64,000 bases of DNA. Source: Streptomyces rapamycinicus NRRL 5491. Lineage in GTDB: Bacteria; Actinomycetota; Actinomycetes; Streptomycetales; Streptomycetaceae. Location: the NCBI RefSeq assembly GCF_024298965.1, contig NZ_CP085193.1, forward strand, positions 2,728,001 to 2,792,000, read 5' to 3'. Below are positions 1 through 10,294 of this stretch, one piece after another. The notes under the pieces are model-generated. The model was not told the DNA's origin, ran no database searches, and saw nothing but the letters and a program-made list of their open reading frames with translations. Every line of letters begins with the position of its first letter. Positions within the stretch are counted from its first letter, which is position 1. Made by a program: the position numbers and the translations under genes.

Positions 1-129
1 CCGGGCGAAGTCCTCCGCCGCGATCCCCTGCTCCTCGGCCCACCGGGTCCAGCAGCGATGCACCGAGTCCAGGGAGGAGACGAGGGTTCCGTCGTTGTCG
101 AACAACAGCGCGTCAGCGGAGATCTTCAT
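1..129 (-). CDS. HAD-family hydrolase, N-terminal part only (runs off window)
   Basis: The first 43 residues of a protein whose remainder lies outside the window. The N-terminus MKISADALLFDNDGTL holds the HAD motif I in the form DNDGT, with the nucleophile Asp and the usual hydrophobic strand before it, followed by a start of the helical cap (SLDSVHRCWTRW). Members are phosphatases or phosphoglycolate-phosphatase-like enzymes; the substrate cannot be told from this fragment. The ATG at 129 is the first in frame. Family assignment is fairly safe, function open. Confidence 0.75.
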   Translation of the reverse strand, partial: MKISADALLFDNDGTLVSSLDSVHRCWTRWAEEQGIAAEDFAR

Positions 130-277
130 GAGCCGCAGCGTACGTGGGGGTGGCGGAGGCCCCCGGGCGCGGGGCCGAGCGCAGTGCGGTGGGCCGGGCC
201 GATTACCCTCGTCCCATGCTTGTCACTCCCTGTGTGCGCCGCCGTCGGGTGCGCCGCCGCACCGCGCGGAGGTCCCG

Positions 278-646
278 TTGATCGACGCGCTGACGGTCGC
301 GCTCGGTGTGACCGCGCTCCTCCTCGCCGCGTGGTGCGGCTTCGCCGCCTACCGGGACCAGCCGACCAAGGACTGGCACTTCATCGGCATGGCCGTGGTG
401 GCCCTGCTGGCGATCGTGCAGCTGGTCATAGGGGTGGTGCGGCTGGCGGGCGGGGCCGACCCCCAGCAAGGTGTGGCCATCTTCGTGGCGTATCTCATCG
501 GCTCGGCGCTCGCGGTGCCGATCGCGGCGTTCATGTCGCTGACGGAGCGGACCCGCTGGGGGTCGGCGACGGTCTCCGCGGCGGCCGTGGTGCTGGCCGT
601 GCTCGAAGTGCGGCTCTACGACATCTGGGGAGGCGTCGGTGGCTGA
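278..646 (+). CDS. Small integral membrane protein, unknown function
   Basis: 122 residues starting at TTG 278, which has a GGAGG 5 nt upstream; no ATG in this frame gives a better start. Three or four hydrophobic segments are visible (residues about 5-22, 38-58, 68-90 and 100-115), separated by short charged loops such as AAYRDQPTKDW and SLTERTRW. No catalytic motif is recognisable. The stop overlaps or nearly abuts the next membrane protein gene, so the two are probably co-translated and may act together. Function unknown. Confidence 0.6.
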   Translation: MIDALTVALGVTALLLAAWCGFAAYRDQPTKDWHFIGMAVVALLAIVQLVIGVVRLAGGADPQQGVAIFVAYLIGSALAVPIAAFMSLTERTRWGSATVSAAAVVLAVLEVRLYDIWGGVGG

Positions 647-662
647 ATCACGGGAGGCGTCG

Positions 663-1139
663 ATGACCGAGGACCAGGCGGCCGGGAAAGCAGCCGGGAA
701 GGCGACCGGAAAGGCGGGGAAGGCGGCCGGAGAACCGGAATCCGCCGCGCGCACCGGGCTCGGTCAGGGCCCGGGGCGGCTGCTGGTGATGCTCTACGGG
801 GTGTTCACGGTGGCCGCCGCGTCCCGCTCGGTCTACCAGCTGATCGCGCAGTACCAGGAGGCCCCGCTCGCCTACATCCTCTCGGCGGTCTCCGCCGCGG
901 TGTACGCGTTCATCACGGTCTCGCTGGTGCGCGGCGGCGAGGGCGCCCGTAGGGCGGCGATGGTCTGCTGTGCGCTGGAGCTGCTGGGGGTGCTGACCGT
1001 GGGCACCTGGACCCTCGCGGACCCGTCGGCCTTCCCGGACCAGACGGTGTGGTCCGACTACGGGATGGGCTATCTGTTCATCCCGATCTTCCTGCCCGTC
1101 ACGGGCCTGCTGTGGCTCAGGAAGGCCCGCCGGGGCTGA
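663..1139 (+). CDS. Membrane protein with Lys/Ala/Gly-rich N-terminus, unknown function
   Basis: 158 residues. A cytoplasmic-looking leader rich in Gly, Lys and Ala (repeats of AAGKA/ATGKA) is followed by four predicted membrane segments (about residues 35-55, 65-85, 93-113 and 130-150) and a basic C-terminus LRKARRG. ATG 663 has GGGAGG 5 nt upstream; an equally good GTG start at 639 has the same signal, would add eight residues and would overlap the upstream stop by 8 nt. Probably forms an operon with the preceding membrane protein. No known domain is recognised. Confidence 0.6.
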   Translation: MTEDQAAGKAAGKATGKAGKAAGEPESAARTGLGQGPGRLLVMLYGVFTVAAASRSVYQLIAQYQEAPLAYILSAVSAAVYAFITVSLVRGGEGARRAAMVCCALELLGVLTVGTWTLADPSAFPDQTVWSDYGMGYLFIPIFLPVTGLLWLRKARRG

Positions 1140-1171
1140 CCCCGGCGGGCCCTGGGCCGCGTCCGCCCGCG

Positions 1172-1326
1172 GTCTAAGCAGGTCGGAGGAAGTCCGCTAT
1201 GGTTCGGCAGCGCCCCGAAGGGGCGCGGGGCTGCATCGATATGTGGCTCCGCCACGGGGCGCGACCGGCCACGACGGCGCCGCGGATGACCGACGACGCA
1301 TCGCGGCACATCCAGCGGAGCGCTTA
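1172..1326. repeat. Dispersed GC-rich repeat, family A, copy 1
   Basis: Intergenic stretch beginning CTAAGC, containing the palindrome GCGCCCCGAAGGGGCGC and the arms GTGGCTCCGCCAC and CACGACGGCGCCGCG. It matches 6191-6290, 18342-18496 and 31569-31629 closely. It ends directly at the 3' end of the next (minus-strand) gene. No coding signal of its own; may act as a transcript-end structure. Confidence 0.7.
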
Positions 1327-1488
1327 GAGCCTGTGTCATATCCCCGGTCGGATCAGCGTGCGGCGTCTGGTGCGTGCGATCGCAAGGCGCCGGAGCGCCC
1401 TCGTGGCGGAGCCACTTGGGCGTTTCGGCAACGCGGCGAGCGTGCGTGCCAGACGCCGCACGCCCGGCCGGGGATATGACACAGGCTC
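1327..1488. mobile_element. 162-bp MITE with TTA target duplication
   Basis: Perfect terminal inverted repeats: GAGCCTGTGTCATATCCCCGG at 1327-1347 (first 20 nt quoted plus G) and its reverse complement at 1468-1488. They are flanked on both sides by TTA (1324-1326 and 1489-1491), a 3-bp TNA-type duplication as made by some IS5-family transposases. A second inverted pair lies inside, GCGTGCGGCGTCTGG (1356-1370) against CCAGACGCCGCACGC (1449-1463). There is no transposase gene, so it is a non-autonomous element. Confidence 0.8.
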
Positions 1489-1992
1489 TTAGGCGCTGGC
1501 GGCGTACGCGGTGGCCGTGGCGTCCTTCTCCAGGGTGACCAGGCTCAGCCGGCGGTTGACCTCCTCGGTGCCCACCTGGGCGTAGCCGTAGCGGCGGTAC
1601 AGCCGCAGGTTGCCCTCGCTGCGGTGGCCGGTGAACAGGCGGTACCGCTTGGCGGCCCGCTCCTCGGAGAGCCGCTCCTCGATCGCCGCGAGCAGCCGTC
1701 CGCCCAGGCCGTGCCGCTGCATCCGGGGGTGGACGATCAGCTTGGCGATGGCGGCGGTCCCCTTGTCGTCGACGACCCCGCGGACCGAGCCGACGACCTC
1801 CGCGCCGAGCCGGGCGACGAGCACACAGCCCTCGCTCAGTTCGGCGCGCAGGTCGTCGAGCGACTGCGTCAGCGGTTCGATCGAGAAGTCGCCGTAGAGC
1901 TCCGCCTCGCCCTGATAACACAGATACTGCAGCTTCAGAATCTGCTCGGCGTCGTCCGCGGTCGCCGCGGAGATGGTCACGCTCATGCCCAT
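1489..1992 (-). CDS. GNAT-family N-acetyltransferase
   Basis: 167 residues covering one complete GNAT domain. The acetyl-CoA binding stretch is visible as AKLIVHPRMQRHGLGGRLLAAIE (V-x-P-x-x-x-x-x-G-x-G/A pattern), and the C-terminal LRLYRRYGYAQVG is the usual end of the fold. Substrate unknown. ATG 1992 has GGGGAGG 9 nt upstream; ATG 1986 is an alternative. The TAA stop (1489-1491) is one copy of the TTA target duplication of the adjacent MITE, so the insertion sits exactly at the stop codon without changing the protein. Confidence 0.85.
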   Translation of the reverse strand: MGMSVTISAATADDAEQILKLQYLCYQGEAELYGDFSIEPLTQSLDDLRAELSEGCVLVARLGAEVVGSVRGVVDDKGTAAIAKLIVHPRMQRHGLGGRLLAAIEERLSEERAAKRYRLFTGHRSEGNLRLYRRYGYAQVGTEEVNRRLSLVTLEKDATATAYAASA

Positions 1993-2116
1993 GTGCGCAT
2001 GCCTCCCCTATGTCGTCAGTCCACCGGTCGCGGTGAGGGTTAGGAGTGCGACCGGGGGTTCATGGCCTGGGTGGAGGCGCCGCGTGGTCGGCGTCCGCCT
2101 CCGAGGCGCCGGTTGT

Positions 2117-2638
2117 CTATCGCTCCTTTCCCCACGGTTCAGGAGCCGCAACCTCCGCCGTGAGCATTCTGCGCAGGCAACCCAGACATCGGGAACGTAC
2201 CGGGCCCAGACTGCCCTGTGACATTCCCAACTGACCGGCCATTTCGCGATACGTGGGATCCGCGCGGGAGAGCATCGCCGCGAGCAGCGCGGGGCAGCGC
2301 CCGGGCAGCCGCCGCACCGCCGCGCGCAGCGTCCGGCGGGCCTCCGCGGCCAGCACGGCGTGTTCGGCCGGCCGGGGCTCGGGGCCGCTGGGCGGGCCGC
2401 CGGCCACCGGGTCGTACGGCACCTCGCGGCGCGCCCGGCGCCTGGCCCCGCGCACCTCGGCCCGTACGGCGCGGCGCAGCCAGCGGGCGGGGTGGGGCGG
2501 CGGTCCGGTGTCCCGGGTGCGCTCCAGCAGCCGCAGCCAGACGGCCTGTTCGAGTTCGGCGGGCTCGACGCCGACGCCGTGTGCCTCGGCCGCCGCCTCG
2601 GCGGCCAGCAACGGGCCCAGTTGCTTCACAAGGTCCAT
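2117..2638 (-). CDS. Sigma-factor-like HTH DNA-binding protein
   Basis: 173 residues. The N-terminal half (AELEQAVWLRLLER ... PARWLRRAVRAEVRGARRRARRE) resembles ECF sigma region 2. The C-terminal half holds a region-4 helix-turn-helix: RTLRAAVRRLPGRCPALL, then TYREMAGQLGMSQGSLGPVR and RCLGCLRRML. The wording TYREMA..LGMS.GSLGP.RSRCL is typical of Streptomyces sigma-like regulators. No anti-sigma gene is adjacent. Start at ATG 2638 lacks a strong RBS, so a downstream start is possible. Targets unknown. Confidence 0.75.
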   Translation of the reverse strand: MDLVKQLGPLLAAEAAAEAHGVGVEPAELEQAVWLRLLERTRDTGPPPHPARWLRRAVRAEVRGARRRARREVPYDPVAGGPPSGPEPRPAEHAVLAAEARRTLRAAVRRLPGRCPALLAAMLSRADPTYREMAGQLGMSQGSLGPVRSRCLGCLRRMLTAEVAAPEPWGKER

Positions 2639-2771
2639 GCCGGGCGGGACGAGGTCCGGTCGTGGGGTGGTTGCCGGGTGACCGCGGTCTCACCCGACCG
2701 GGGAAGCGGCGGGGCCGCGCCTTGACGCTCGCACGCCCCCGCCGCCGCCTCTCACGGGCGGACCGGGCGGA

Positions 2772-3935
2772 TCACTTGCGGAAGTCCGCCGCCGCGAGCA
2801 GCGCGGTGTCCGCGTTGTCGGAGAAGATGCCGTCGATTCCGGTCGCGAAGTATGCCTTGAACGCCCCGAAAGCGTCACCGTAGGCGTTGGGGTCGCTGCC
2901 GCGGCGGAAGTCGGCCGGGAGGAAGGTGTTCTCGTTGCGCATGGTGTACGGGTGCAGGATCAGCCCCGCCGCGTGCGCGTCCTTCACCACGCTGGTCGGC
3001 GTACCCAGCTTGCCGTCCGGCGTCCGGGGGATGATGACCGACAGATCGGGGCCGATGCCCTGGGCGTAGCTCGCGATCCACTTGAGCCCCTCGGGCTTGA
3101 CCAGGTCCGCGACCGTCCGCGGGTCGTTCGCCTCGACGAAGTCCCAGGGCCGGCTGTCGATGGTGGACAGCAGCACTACCGACGGGGTGTCCACCAGCTT
3201 GCGCAGCCGCTGGATGCTGCTGGGCTCGAAGGACTGGAGGAACAGCGCCGAGTCCTCGCGGTGGCGGCCGTAGCGGCGGAGCAGCTTGGCCACCCGCTCC
3301 TCGAGGCCGAGGCCGAGCTTGCGGAAGTAGGTGGGGTGCTTGGTCTCCACGTACAGCCAGATCCGGCGGCCGCGCTCGCGGCCCTCGCGCTCGGCCCACT
3401 GGAGCACCTCTTCGAAGGTGGGCACCTCCCAGCGGCCGTCGTAGAGGGTGTTGCGCTGGCGGTTGCCCGGGATGCGCTCCTTGGCGCGCAGCGTCTTCAG
3501 CTCGGCGAGGGTGAAGTCCTCGGAGAACCAGCCGGTGAGCTTGGTGCCGTCGACCGTCTTGGTCGTCTTGCGGTCGGCGAACTCCGGGTGGGCGGAGACG
3601 TCCGTGGTGGCCGTGATGTCGTTCTCGTGGCGGCAGACCAGATGGCCGTCCTTGGTGGGGACCAGGTCCTGCTCGATGATGTCCGCGCCCAGGTCCAGGG
3701 CGAGCTGGTACGAGCCGAAAGTGTGCTCGGGCCGGTAGCCGCTGGCGCCGCGGTGGCCGATCACGGTGGGAACCGGCAGCTCATGGCCCCGGCCGGACGT
3801 TCCCGCGGCCGCGCCCGGCGCGGTCCGCGGCTCCGCGGCCGTCGCCGTGCCCGCACCGCTCAGCGCCATCGCTCCCGCACCGAGGGCCGCGGCCCCCAGC
3901 AGGGTGCGCCGTCCGGGCTTCTGCTCCCGCTCCAT
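2772..3935 (-). CDS. glpQ: Tat-exported glycerophosphodiester phosphodiesterase
   Basis: 387 residues. Hydrolyses glycerophosphodiesters to sn-glycerol 3-phosphate and an alcohol outside the cell. A Tat signal is visible near the start (KPGRRTLLGAAALGAGAMAL). The mature part begins VIGHRGASGYRPEHT, with the catalytic His of HRG, then EQDLVPTKDGHLVCRHEND containing the metal-binding Glu/Asp and the second His, and ends with IDGIFSDNADTALLA. This is the GDPD/GlpQ domain pattern and length. ATG 3935 is chosen because AAGGAG lies 6 nt upstream; an ATG 36 nt earlier has no RBS. Likely used in phosphate or glycerol scavenging. Confidence 0.9.
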   Translation of the reverse strand: MEREQKPGRRTLLGAAALGAGAMALSGAGTATAAEPRTAPGAAAGTSGRGHELPVPTVIGHRGASGYRPEHTFGSYQLALDLGADIIEQDLVPTKDGHLVCRHENDITATTDVSAHPEFADRKTTKTVDGTKLTGWFSEDFTLAELKTLRAKERIPGNRQRNTLYDGRWEVPTFEEVLQWAEREGRERGRRIWLYVETKHPTYFRKLGLGLEERVAKLLRRYGRHREDSALFLQSFEPSSIQRLRKLVDTPSVVLLSTIDSRPWDFVEANDPRTVADLVKPEGLKWIASYAQGIGPDLSVIIPRTPDGKLGTPTSVVKDAHAAGLILHPYTMRNENTFLPADFRRGSDPNAYGDAFGAFKAYFATGIDGIFSDNADTALLAAADFRK

Positions 3936-4198
3936 GCAGCACTCCTTGATGTGGTGTTCAACACCTGTCAAATCCCGTCAGAGAACGGCCTGATGGTAGG
4001 CGTGGGCGGCTTTCCTACGGGAGACATCGGGCGAAACGCGTGGGGAACGCGGGTCAACACCACGTACCAGGTGGGTGAACCTGGTGTGCGCCGGAGCGCG
4101 ACCGGCGAGTATCGTCCTCTATCGGCGCTCGGGTGCGGTACGAGGTTGACGGACCGTACACGGTTGCGTCCCAGACCTTGACCCCGACCGGAGGGCCC

Positions 4199-4873
4199 GT
4201 GTCCCGATTCGCGTTTCTGAAGGCAGTACTCGGTCCGCTGATGCGCCTGATGTTCCGCCCACGGGTCGAGGGGGCCGAGGGCATTCCGGGCTCGGGCCCG
4301 GTGATCCTCGCCGGGAACCATCTCACCTTCATCGACTCGATGATCCTGCCGCTGGTCTGTGACCGTCAGGTCTTCTTCATCGGCAAGGATGAGTACGTCA
4401 CGGGCAAGGGCCTCAAGGGCCGGCTGATGGCCTGGTTCTTCACCGGCGTCGGCATGATCCCGGTGGACCGGGACGGCGGCCGCGGCGGCGTGGCGGCGCT
4501 GATGACGGGGCGCCGGGTGCTGGAGGAGGGCCGGGTCTTCGGCATCTACCCCGAGGGCACCCGCTCCCCCGACGGCCGCCTCTACCGCGGCCGCACCGGA
4601 ATCGCCCGCCTCGCGCTGATGACCGGCGCGCCCGTGGTGCCGTTCGCGATGATCGGGACCGATCGGATCCAGCCGGGTGGCAAGGGGCTGCCGCGACCGG
4701 GCAAGGTCGAGGTCCGCTTCGGCGAGCCGCTGGAGTTCACCCGCTACGAGGGCATGGACCGCGACCGCTATGTGCTGCGGGCCGTGACCGACGAGGTGAT
4801 GAGCGAGGTCATGCGGCTGTCGGGGCAGGAGTACGTGGACATCTACGCCACGAAGGCGAAGTCGGCCGCATGA
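4199..4873 (+). CDS. 1-acylglycerol-3-phosphate acyltransferase family protein (PlsC-like)
   Basis: 224 residues. Transfers an acyl chain to a lysophospholipid or related acceptor at the membrane. The four PlsC motifs are visible: NHLTFID (the HX4D catalytic motif), GMIPVDRDG, YPEGTRSPDG (EGTRS substrate-binding motif), and GAPVVPFAMIG. GTG 4199 is preferred since GGAGGG lies 3-4 nt upstream; an upstream ATG at 4133 would add residues that match nothing. Single gene with long flanking gaps. Acceptor specificity cannot be read from the sequence. Confidence 0.9.
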   Translation: MSRFAFLKAVLGPLMRLMFRPRVEGAEGIPGSGPVILAGNHLTFIDSMILPLVCDRQVFFIGKDEYVTGKGLKGRLMAWFFTGVGMIPVDRDGGRGGVAALMTGRRVLEEGRVFGIYPEGTRSPDGRLYRGRTGIARLALMTGAPVVPFAMIGTDRIQPGGKGLPRPGKVEVRFGEPLEFTRYEGMDRDRYVLRAVTDEVMSEVMRLSGQEYVDIYATKAKSAA

Positions 4874-5195
4874 CGGCTGACGCCTGATGTCTCGGGCGAA
4901 CCGCGGTGGTCCGGTGTTCGGATCGCCGCGGTTCTGTGTCCGGGGCGTGGCGGGTTTTATCCGGGCCGTCGCGGCTTTGTGTCCGGGCACGGCGGGTTTT
5001 GTCCGGGGCGTGCGGTGGTTTGGTCCGGCGAACCGCTGGGGCTCGGCCGCACGGGCGCGCGGCCGGGCGCCATACGTTCGGGCGCAACCGCCGCCTCGCG
5101 GTCCGGCGAGGTGACGCTCCGGCCGGTGTCACGGGTCGCCAGTTTGCGGAAGATCCGATTCCGCTACCCGCTGGTCACCACCGGGCACGGCCACT
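4874..5195. other. 322-bp intergenic gap holding a 21-bp tandem repeat
   Basis: No convincing gene. The left half holds four degenerate tandem units of 21-22 bp (4928-4949, 4950-4970, 4971-4991, 4992-5012) of the form GCGG(G/C)TTTTGTCCGGGGCGTG, with a weaker fifth unit to 5034. The rest is GC-rich without clear structure and leads to the hydrolase gene. Confidence 0.6.
4928..5034. repeat. Degenerate 21-bp tandem repeat, 4-5 units
   Basis: Units start GCGGTTCTGTGTCCGGGG, GCGGGTTTTATCCGGGCC, GCGGCTTTGTGTCCGGGC, GCGGGTTTTGTCCGGGGC, followed by a poorer CGGTGGTTTGGTCCGGCG. The period is a multiple of three, but no start with an RBS precedes it. Confidence 0.7.
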
Positions 5196-6023
5196 ATGGT
5201 GCCGCGGGTGACCACGATGACCGTGCCCTCCCCCGACTTCGTGATGCTGCGCGGTCGGCGGTTCGCCGTGACCGATTTCGGCGGGCCGGGCGACCCGGTC
5301 CTGGCCCTGCACGGCCACTTCGGCCGGGGCCGGATGTACGCGCCGCTGGCCGCCGCCCTCGCCCCCGAACGGCGGGTGATCGCCCTCGATCAGCGGGGGC
5401 ACGGGCTGACCGGCGGCGGTGGCCCCTTCACGCTGGACGAGTACGTGGCCGACGCCGCCGCGCTGCTGCGGGAGCTGGATCTCGGCCCGGTCCCGGTCGT
5501 CGCCCACTCCACGGGCGCGGTCGGCGCGTACGCGCTGGCCGCCCGTCATCCGGATCTGGTGAGCGCGCTCGTCGTCGAGGACATCGGCGCGGTGACGGAC
5601 CGTCCGGTGGTCAGCCATCCGGTGCTGGATGTCTCCGGGTGGCCGACCTGGGCCGTGGACCGGGAGAAGCTGCGCGCCGCCATCGAGTCCCGGGGCATTC
5701 CGGACGCCTCGTACTTCCTGGACAGCGCCGAGCCGGACCCGCAATCGGGCGGCTGGCGGCTGCTGTTCGAGCCCAGCCACATGATGGCGTCCCAGCAGGC
5801 CATGTGCGGTGACTTCTGGGACGACTGGCTGGGCTCCTCCTGCCCCGCGCTGCTGATGCGCGGCGAACACAGCTCGCTGCTGCCGCCGGGCCACGCCCAC
5901 GAGATGGCCACCCGCCGCCCCGACACCAAGCTCCGCGAATTCGCCGGGTGCGGTCACTGGATCCATGACGACGCGCCCCGGCCGTACGCCCGCGCGGTCC
6001 GTTCGTTCCTGGGCGCGCTGTAG
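5196..6023 (+). CDS. Alpha/beta-fold hydrolase
   Basis: 275 residues of the standard alpha/beta hydrolase fold. The oxyanion region is VLALHGHFGRG, the strand-turn DQRGHGLT follows, and the nucleophile elbow reads VVAHSTGAVG, where the first Gly of GxSxG is Ala. The acid is probably the Asp in the C-terminal third, and the His lies in GCGHWIHDDAP. Typical members are esterases, epoxide hydrolases or C-C hydrolases; the substrate is not predictable. ATG 5196 has no good RBS, and ATG 5217 (MTVPSPDF) is an alternative. Stands alone between two long gaps. Confidence 0.85.
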   Translation: MVPRVTTMTVPSPDFVMLRGRRFAVTDFGGPGDPVLALHGHFGRGRMYAPLAAALAPERRVIALDQRGHGLTGGGGPFTLDEYVADAAALLRELDLGPVPVVAHSTGAVGAYALAARHPDLVSALVVEDIGAVTDRPVVSHPVLDVSGWPTWAVDREKLRAAIESRGIPDASYFLDSAEPDPQSGGWRLLFEPSHMMASQQAMCGDFWDDWLGSSCPALLMRGEHSSLLPPGHAHEMATRRPDTKLREFAGCGHWIHDDAPRPYARAVRSFLGAL

Positions 6024-6060
6024 CGGGTGTCCGGCGGGGCTTGGCGCCCGCGGCGGGCTG

Positions 6061-6190
6061 TTCCCCTCCCCGCCCCTTCCCACAACTGGGGCTCCGCCCC
6101 AGACCCCGCTCCTCAATCTCCCCCAGCTACCGCTGGGAGGTGCCCCCTGAGGGGCTGGAAGGCGGGGCTCCGCCCCGTAGCCGCTCCGGG
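6061..6190. repeat. Dispersed GC-rich repeat, family B, copy 1
   Basis: Begins TTCCCCTCCCCGCCCCTTCC, then GGGGCTCCGCCCC palindromes. The same pieces recur at 31634-31836 and 57606-57860. It directly precedes a family A copy. No gene is seen in it. Confidence 0.65.
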
Positions 6191-6290
6191 CCGGAAGCGC
6201 CCCGAAGGGGCGCGGGGCTGTGTCGATGTGCGGCTCCGCCGCGTGGGCGCGACCAGCCACGACGGCGCCGCGGACGTCGACGGCGTCTCG
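6191..6290. repeat. Dispersed GC-rich repeat, family A, copy 2
   Basis: Contains GCGCCCCGAAGGGGCGCGG, then GTCGATGTGCGGCTCCGCC and CGACCAGCCACGACGGCGCC, nearly identical to the copy at 18342-18496. It ends about 12 bp from the stop codon of the aldo/keto reductase gene on the minus strand. Confidence 0.7.
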
Positions 6291-6302
6291 GGGCCGGAGC
6301 GG

Positions 6303-7292
6303 TCACGCCCAGGGCAGCTCGGAGCGGTGCCGCCAGTAGGTCTGCGGGGTCTCGGCCAGTTGCTCCAGCCGGGCCAGTCCGGACTCGTCCAGGCGGAGGT
6401 CGGCGGCGGCCAGGTTGGACCGCAGCTGGTCCTTCGTGGCGGCGCCGGAGAGGACCACCGTCACCCAGGGCCGGTGCAGCACCGCGGCCAGGGCGACCGC
6501 GTCCGGAGTGGCGCCCGTCTCCTCGGCCACCTGGCGCAGGGGCTCCGGAAGCCGCTCGGCCGCCTCGGTGAGCCGGCCGTTGGCCACGGCTTCCTTGACG
6601 ATGACCGCCCGGCCCGCCTCATGGGCCTCGGCCAGCGCCGCCCCGGCCGACGGCTCCAGCAGGTTGTAGGTGGACTGGACGGTACGGAAGAGCGGACGGC
6701 CGTCGGCCTCCACGGCCAGCGCGGCACGGATCGCCTCGGCCTGGCGCGGACCGCTGGTGGAGATGCCGACCGTCACGCCCTCCGCGGCGAGCCCGGCCAG
6801 CCGCGCGTGCAGTTCGGGGTCGGTGAGGGCGGGGCTGTCGGGGGTCACCGAGTGGATCTGGTAGAGGTCAAGCCGGTCGCCGAGCAGCGCGTCGGTCAGC
6901 TCGCGCTGCCGGTCGAAGGTCTCGACGCCATGGTCCTTGACCTCGTGGGTCTCGGCGTCCGTACGCCACTCGGCGACATACGTATAGCCCCACTTGGAGC
7001 CGACGACCACGTCCCGGGCGGCGTCCGGGCGGTCCCGCAGCCAGTCGGCGAGGAACTCCTCGGCCCGGCCGTAGGAGCGCGCCGCGTCCAGATAGCGCAC
7101 CCCGGCGGCGTACCCGGCTTCCAGCAGCTCATGGCTGCGCCGCCGCATCACCTCGACCGGGCGCTCGGCCGGGAGGTCACGGTCCCGGCCGAGGTTGATG
7201 TAGGCGGGGCGGCCGACCGCGGCCAGGCCGAGCCCGATCCGGGCCGGCCCCGCCCCGGGGGCCGCGATCTCCACGAGACGTTCGACGCTCAT
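6303..7292 (-). CDS. Aldo/keto reductase
   Basis: 329 residues of an NADPH-dependent (alpha/beta)8 barrel oxidoreductase. The catalytic tetrad is visible: Asp in VRYLDAARSYG, Tyr in the same segment, Lys in VVGSKWGY and His in LYQIHSVTP. The C-terminal cofactor region includes VVLSGAATKDQLRSNLAA. ATG 7292 (MSVERLVEI) is the likely start; a GTG 15 nt upstream is possible. It lies 38 bp downstream of argH on the same strand and could be transcribed with it, but nothing links it to arginine synthesis. Substrate unknown. Confidence 0.88.
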   Translation of the reverse strand: MSVERLVEIAAPGAGPARIGLGLAAVGRPAYINLGRDRDLPAERPVEVMRRRSHELLEAGYAAGVRYLDAARSYGRAEEFLADWLRDRPDAARDVVVGSKWGYTYVAEWRTDAETHEVKDHGVETFDRQRELTDALLGDRLDLYQIHSVTPDSPALTDPELHARLAGLAAEGVTVGISTSGPRQAEAIRAALAVEADGRPLFRTVQSTYNLLEPSAGAALAEAHEAGRAVIVKEAVANGRLTEAAERLPEPLRQVAEETGATPDAVALAAVLHRPWVTVVLSGAATKDQLRSNLAAADLRLDESGLARLEQLAETPQTYWRHRSELPWA

Positions 7293-7330
7293 ACTCCGTG
7301 TCCCCACCTCTCCCTTGCGGTCCGTCGCTG

Positions 7331-10074
<2,744 letters not shown>

Positions 10075-10104
10075 GGATGCCTCCTTACGATCCATACGCT
10101 TCTC

Positions 10105-10139
10105 TGCATGAGTATGCACTGGTCCGTATGTTTCGTCAA
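10105..10139 (-). promoter_or_regulatory. argG promoter with overlapping ARG box
   Basis: Read on the minus strand: TTGACG (10134-10139), 17 nt, CATACT (10111-10116). The -10 is embedded in TGCATACTCATGCA (10105-10118), a near-palindrome of the kind bound by ArgR. Arginine-bound ArgR would block RNA polymerase here. Basis: boxes seen directly, ArgR role inferred. Confidence 0.75.
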
Positions 10140-10239
10140 TGCGGAAGGTGAGAGGGTCCAGAGCTGGACCATCCTCGACGTCCAGATGGCCGCCATGGCG
10201 GCTGGAATCGACAAGTCCCGGTTCAAGCGCAAGAACTGA
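10108..10239 (+). CDS. Possible 43-residue small protein divergent from argG
   Basis: Encodes [20 protein letters not shown] followed by a short helix-prone segment and a basic end FKRKN. Third codon positions are mostly G/C but less strictly than in the neighbours. ATG 10108 and ATG 10114 both lie inside the argG -10/ARG box, and no RBS is seen, so expression would have to be leaderless or start inside the argG 5' region. No family recognised. It may be real or chance. Confidence 0.3.
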   Translation: MSMHWSVCFVNAEGERVQSWTILDVQMAAMAAGIDKSRFKRKN

Positions 10240-10294
10240 GCTGGTCCTGCGGGTCTTCCGAGACCCGGTGGAACTCATCGGCCGGGCGGGGGCG

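Noticed and set aside
2952-4181. Plus-strand open frame over glpQ
   Set aside because: Antisense shadow; the minus strand has clear GDPD motifs and a Tat signal.
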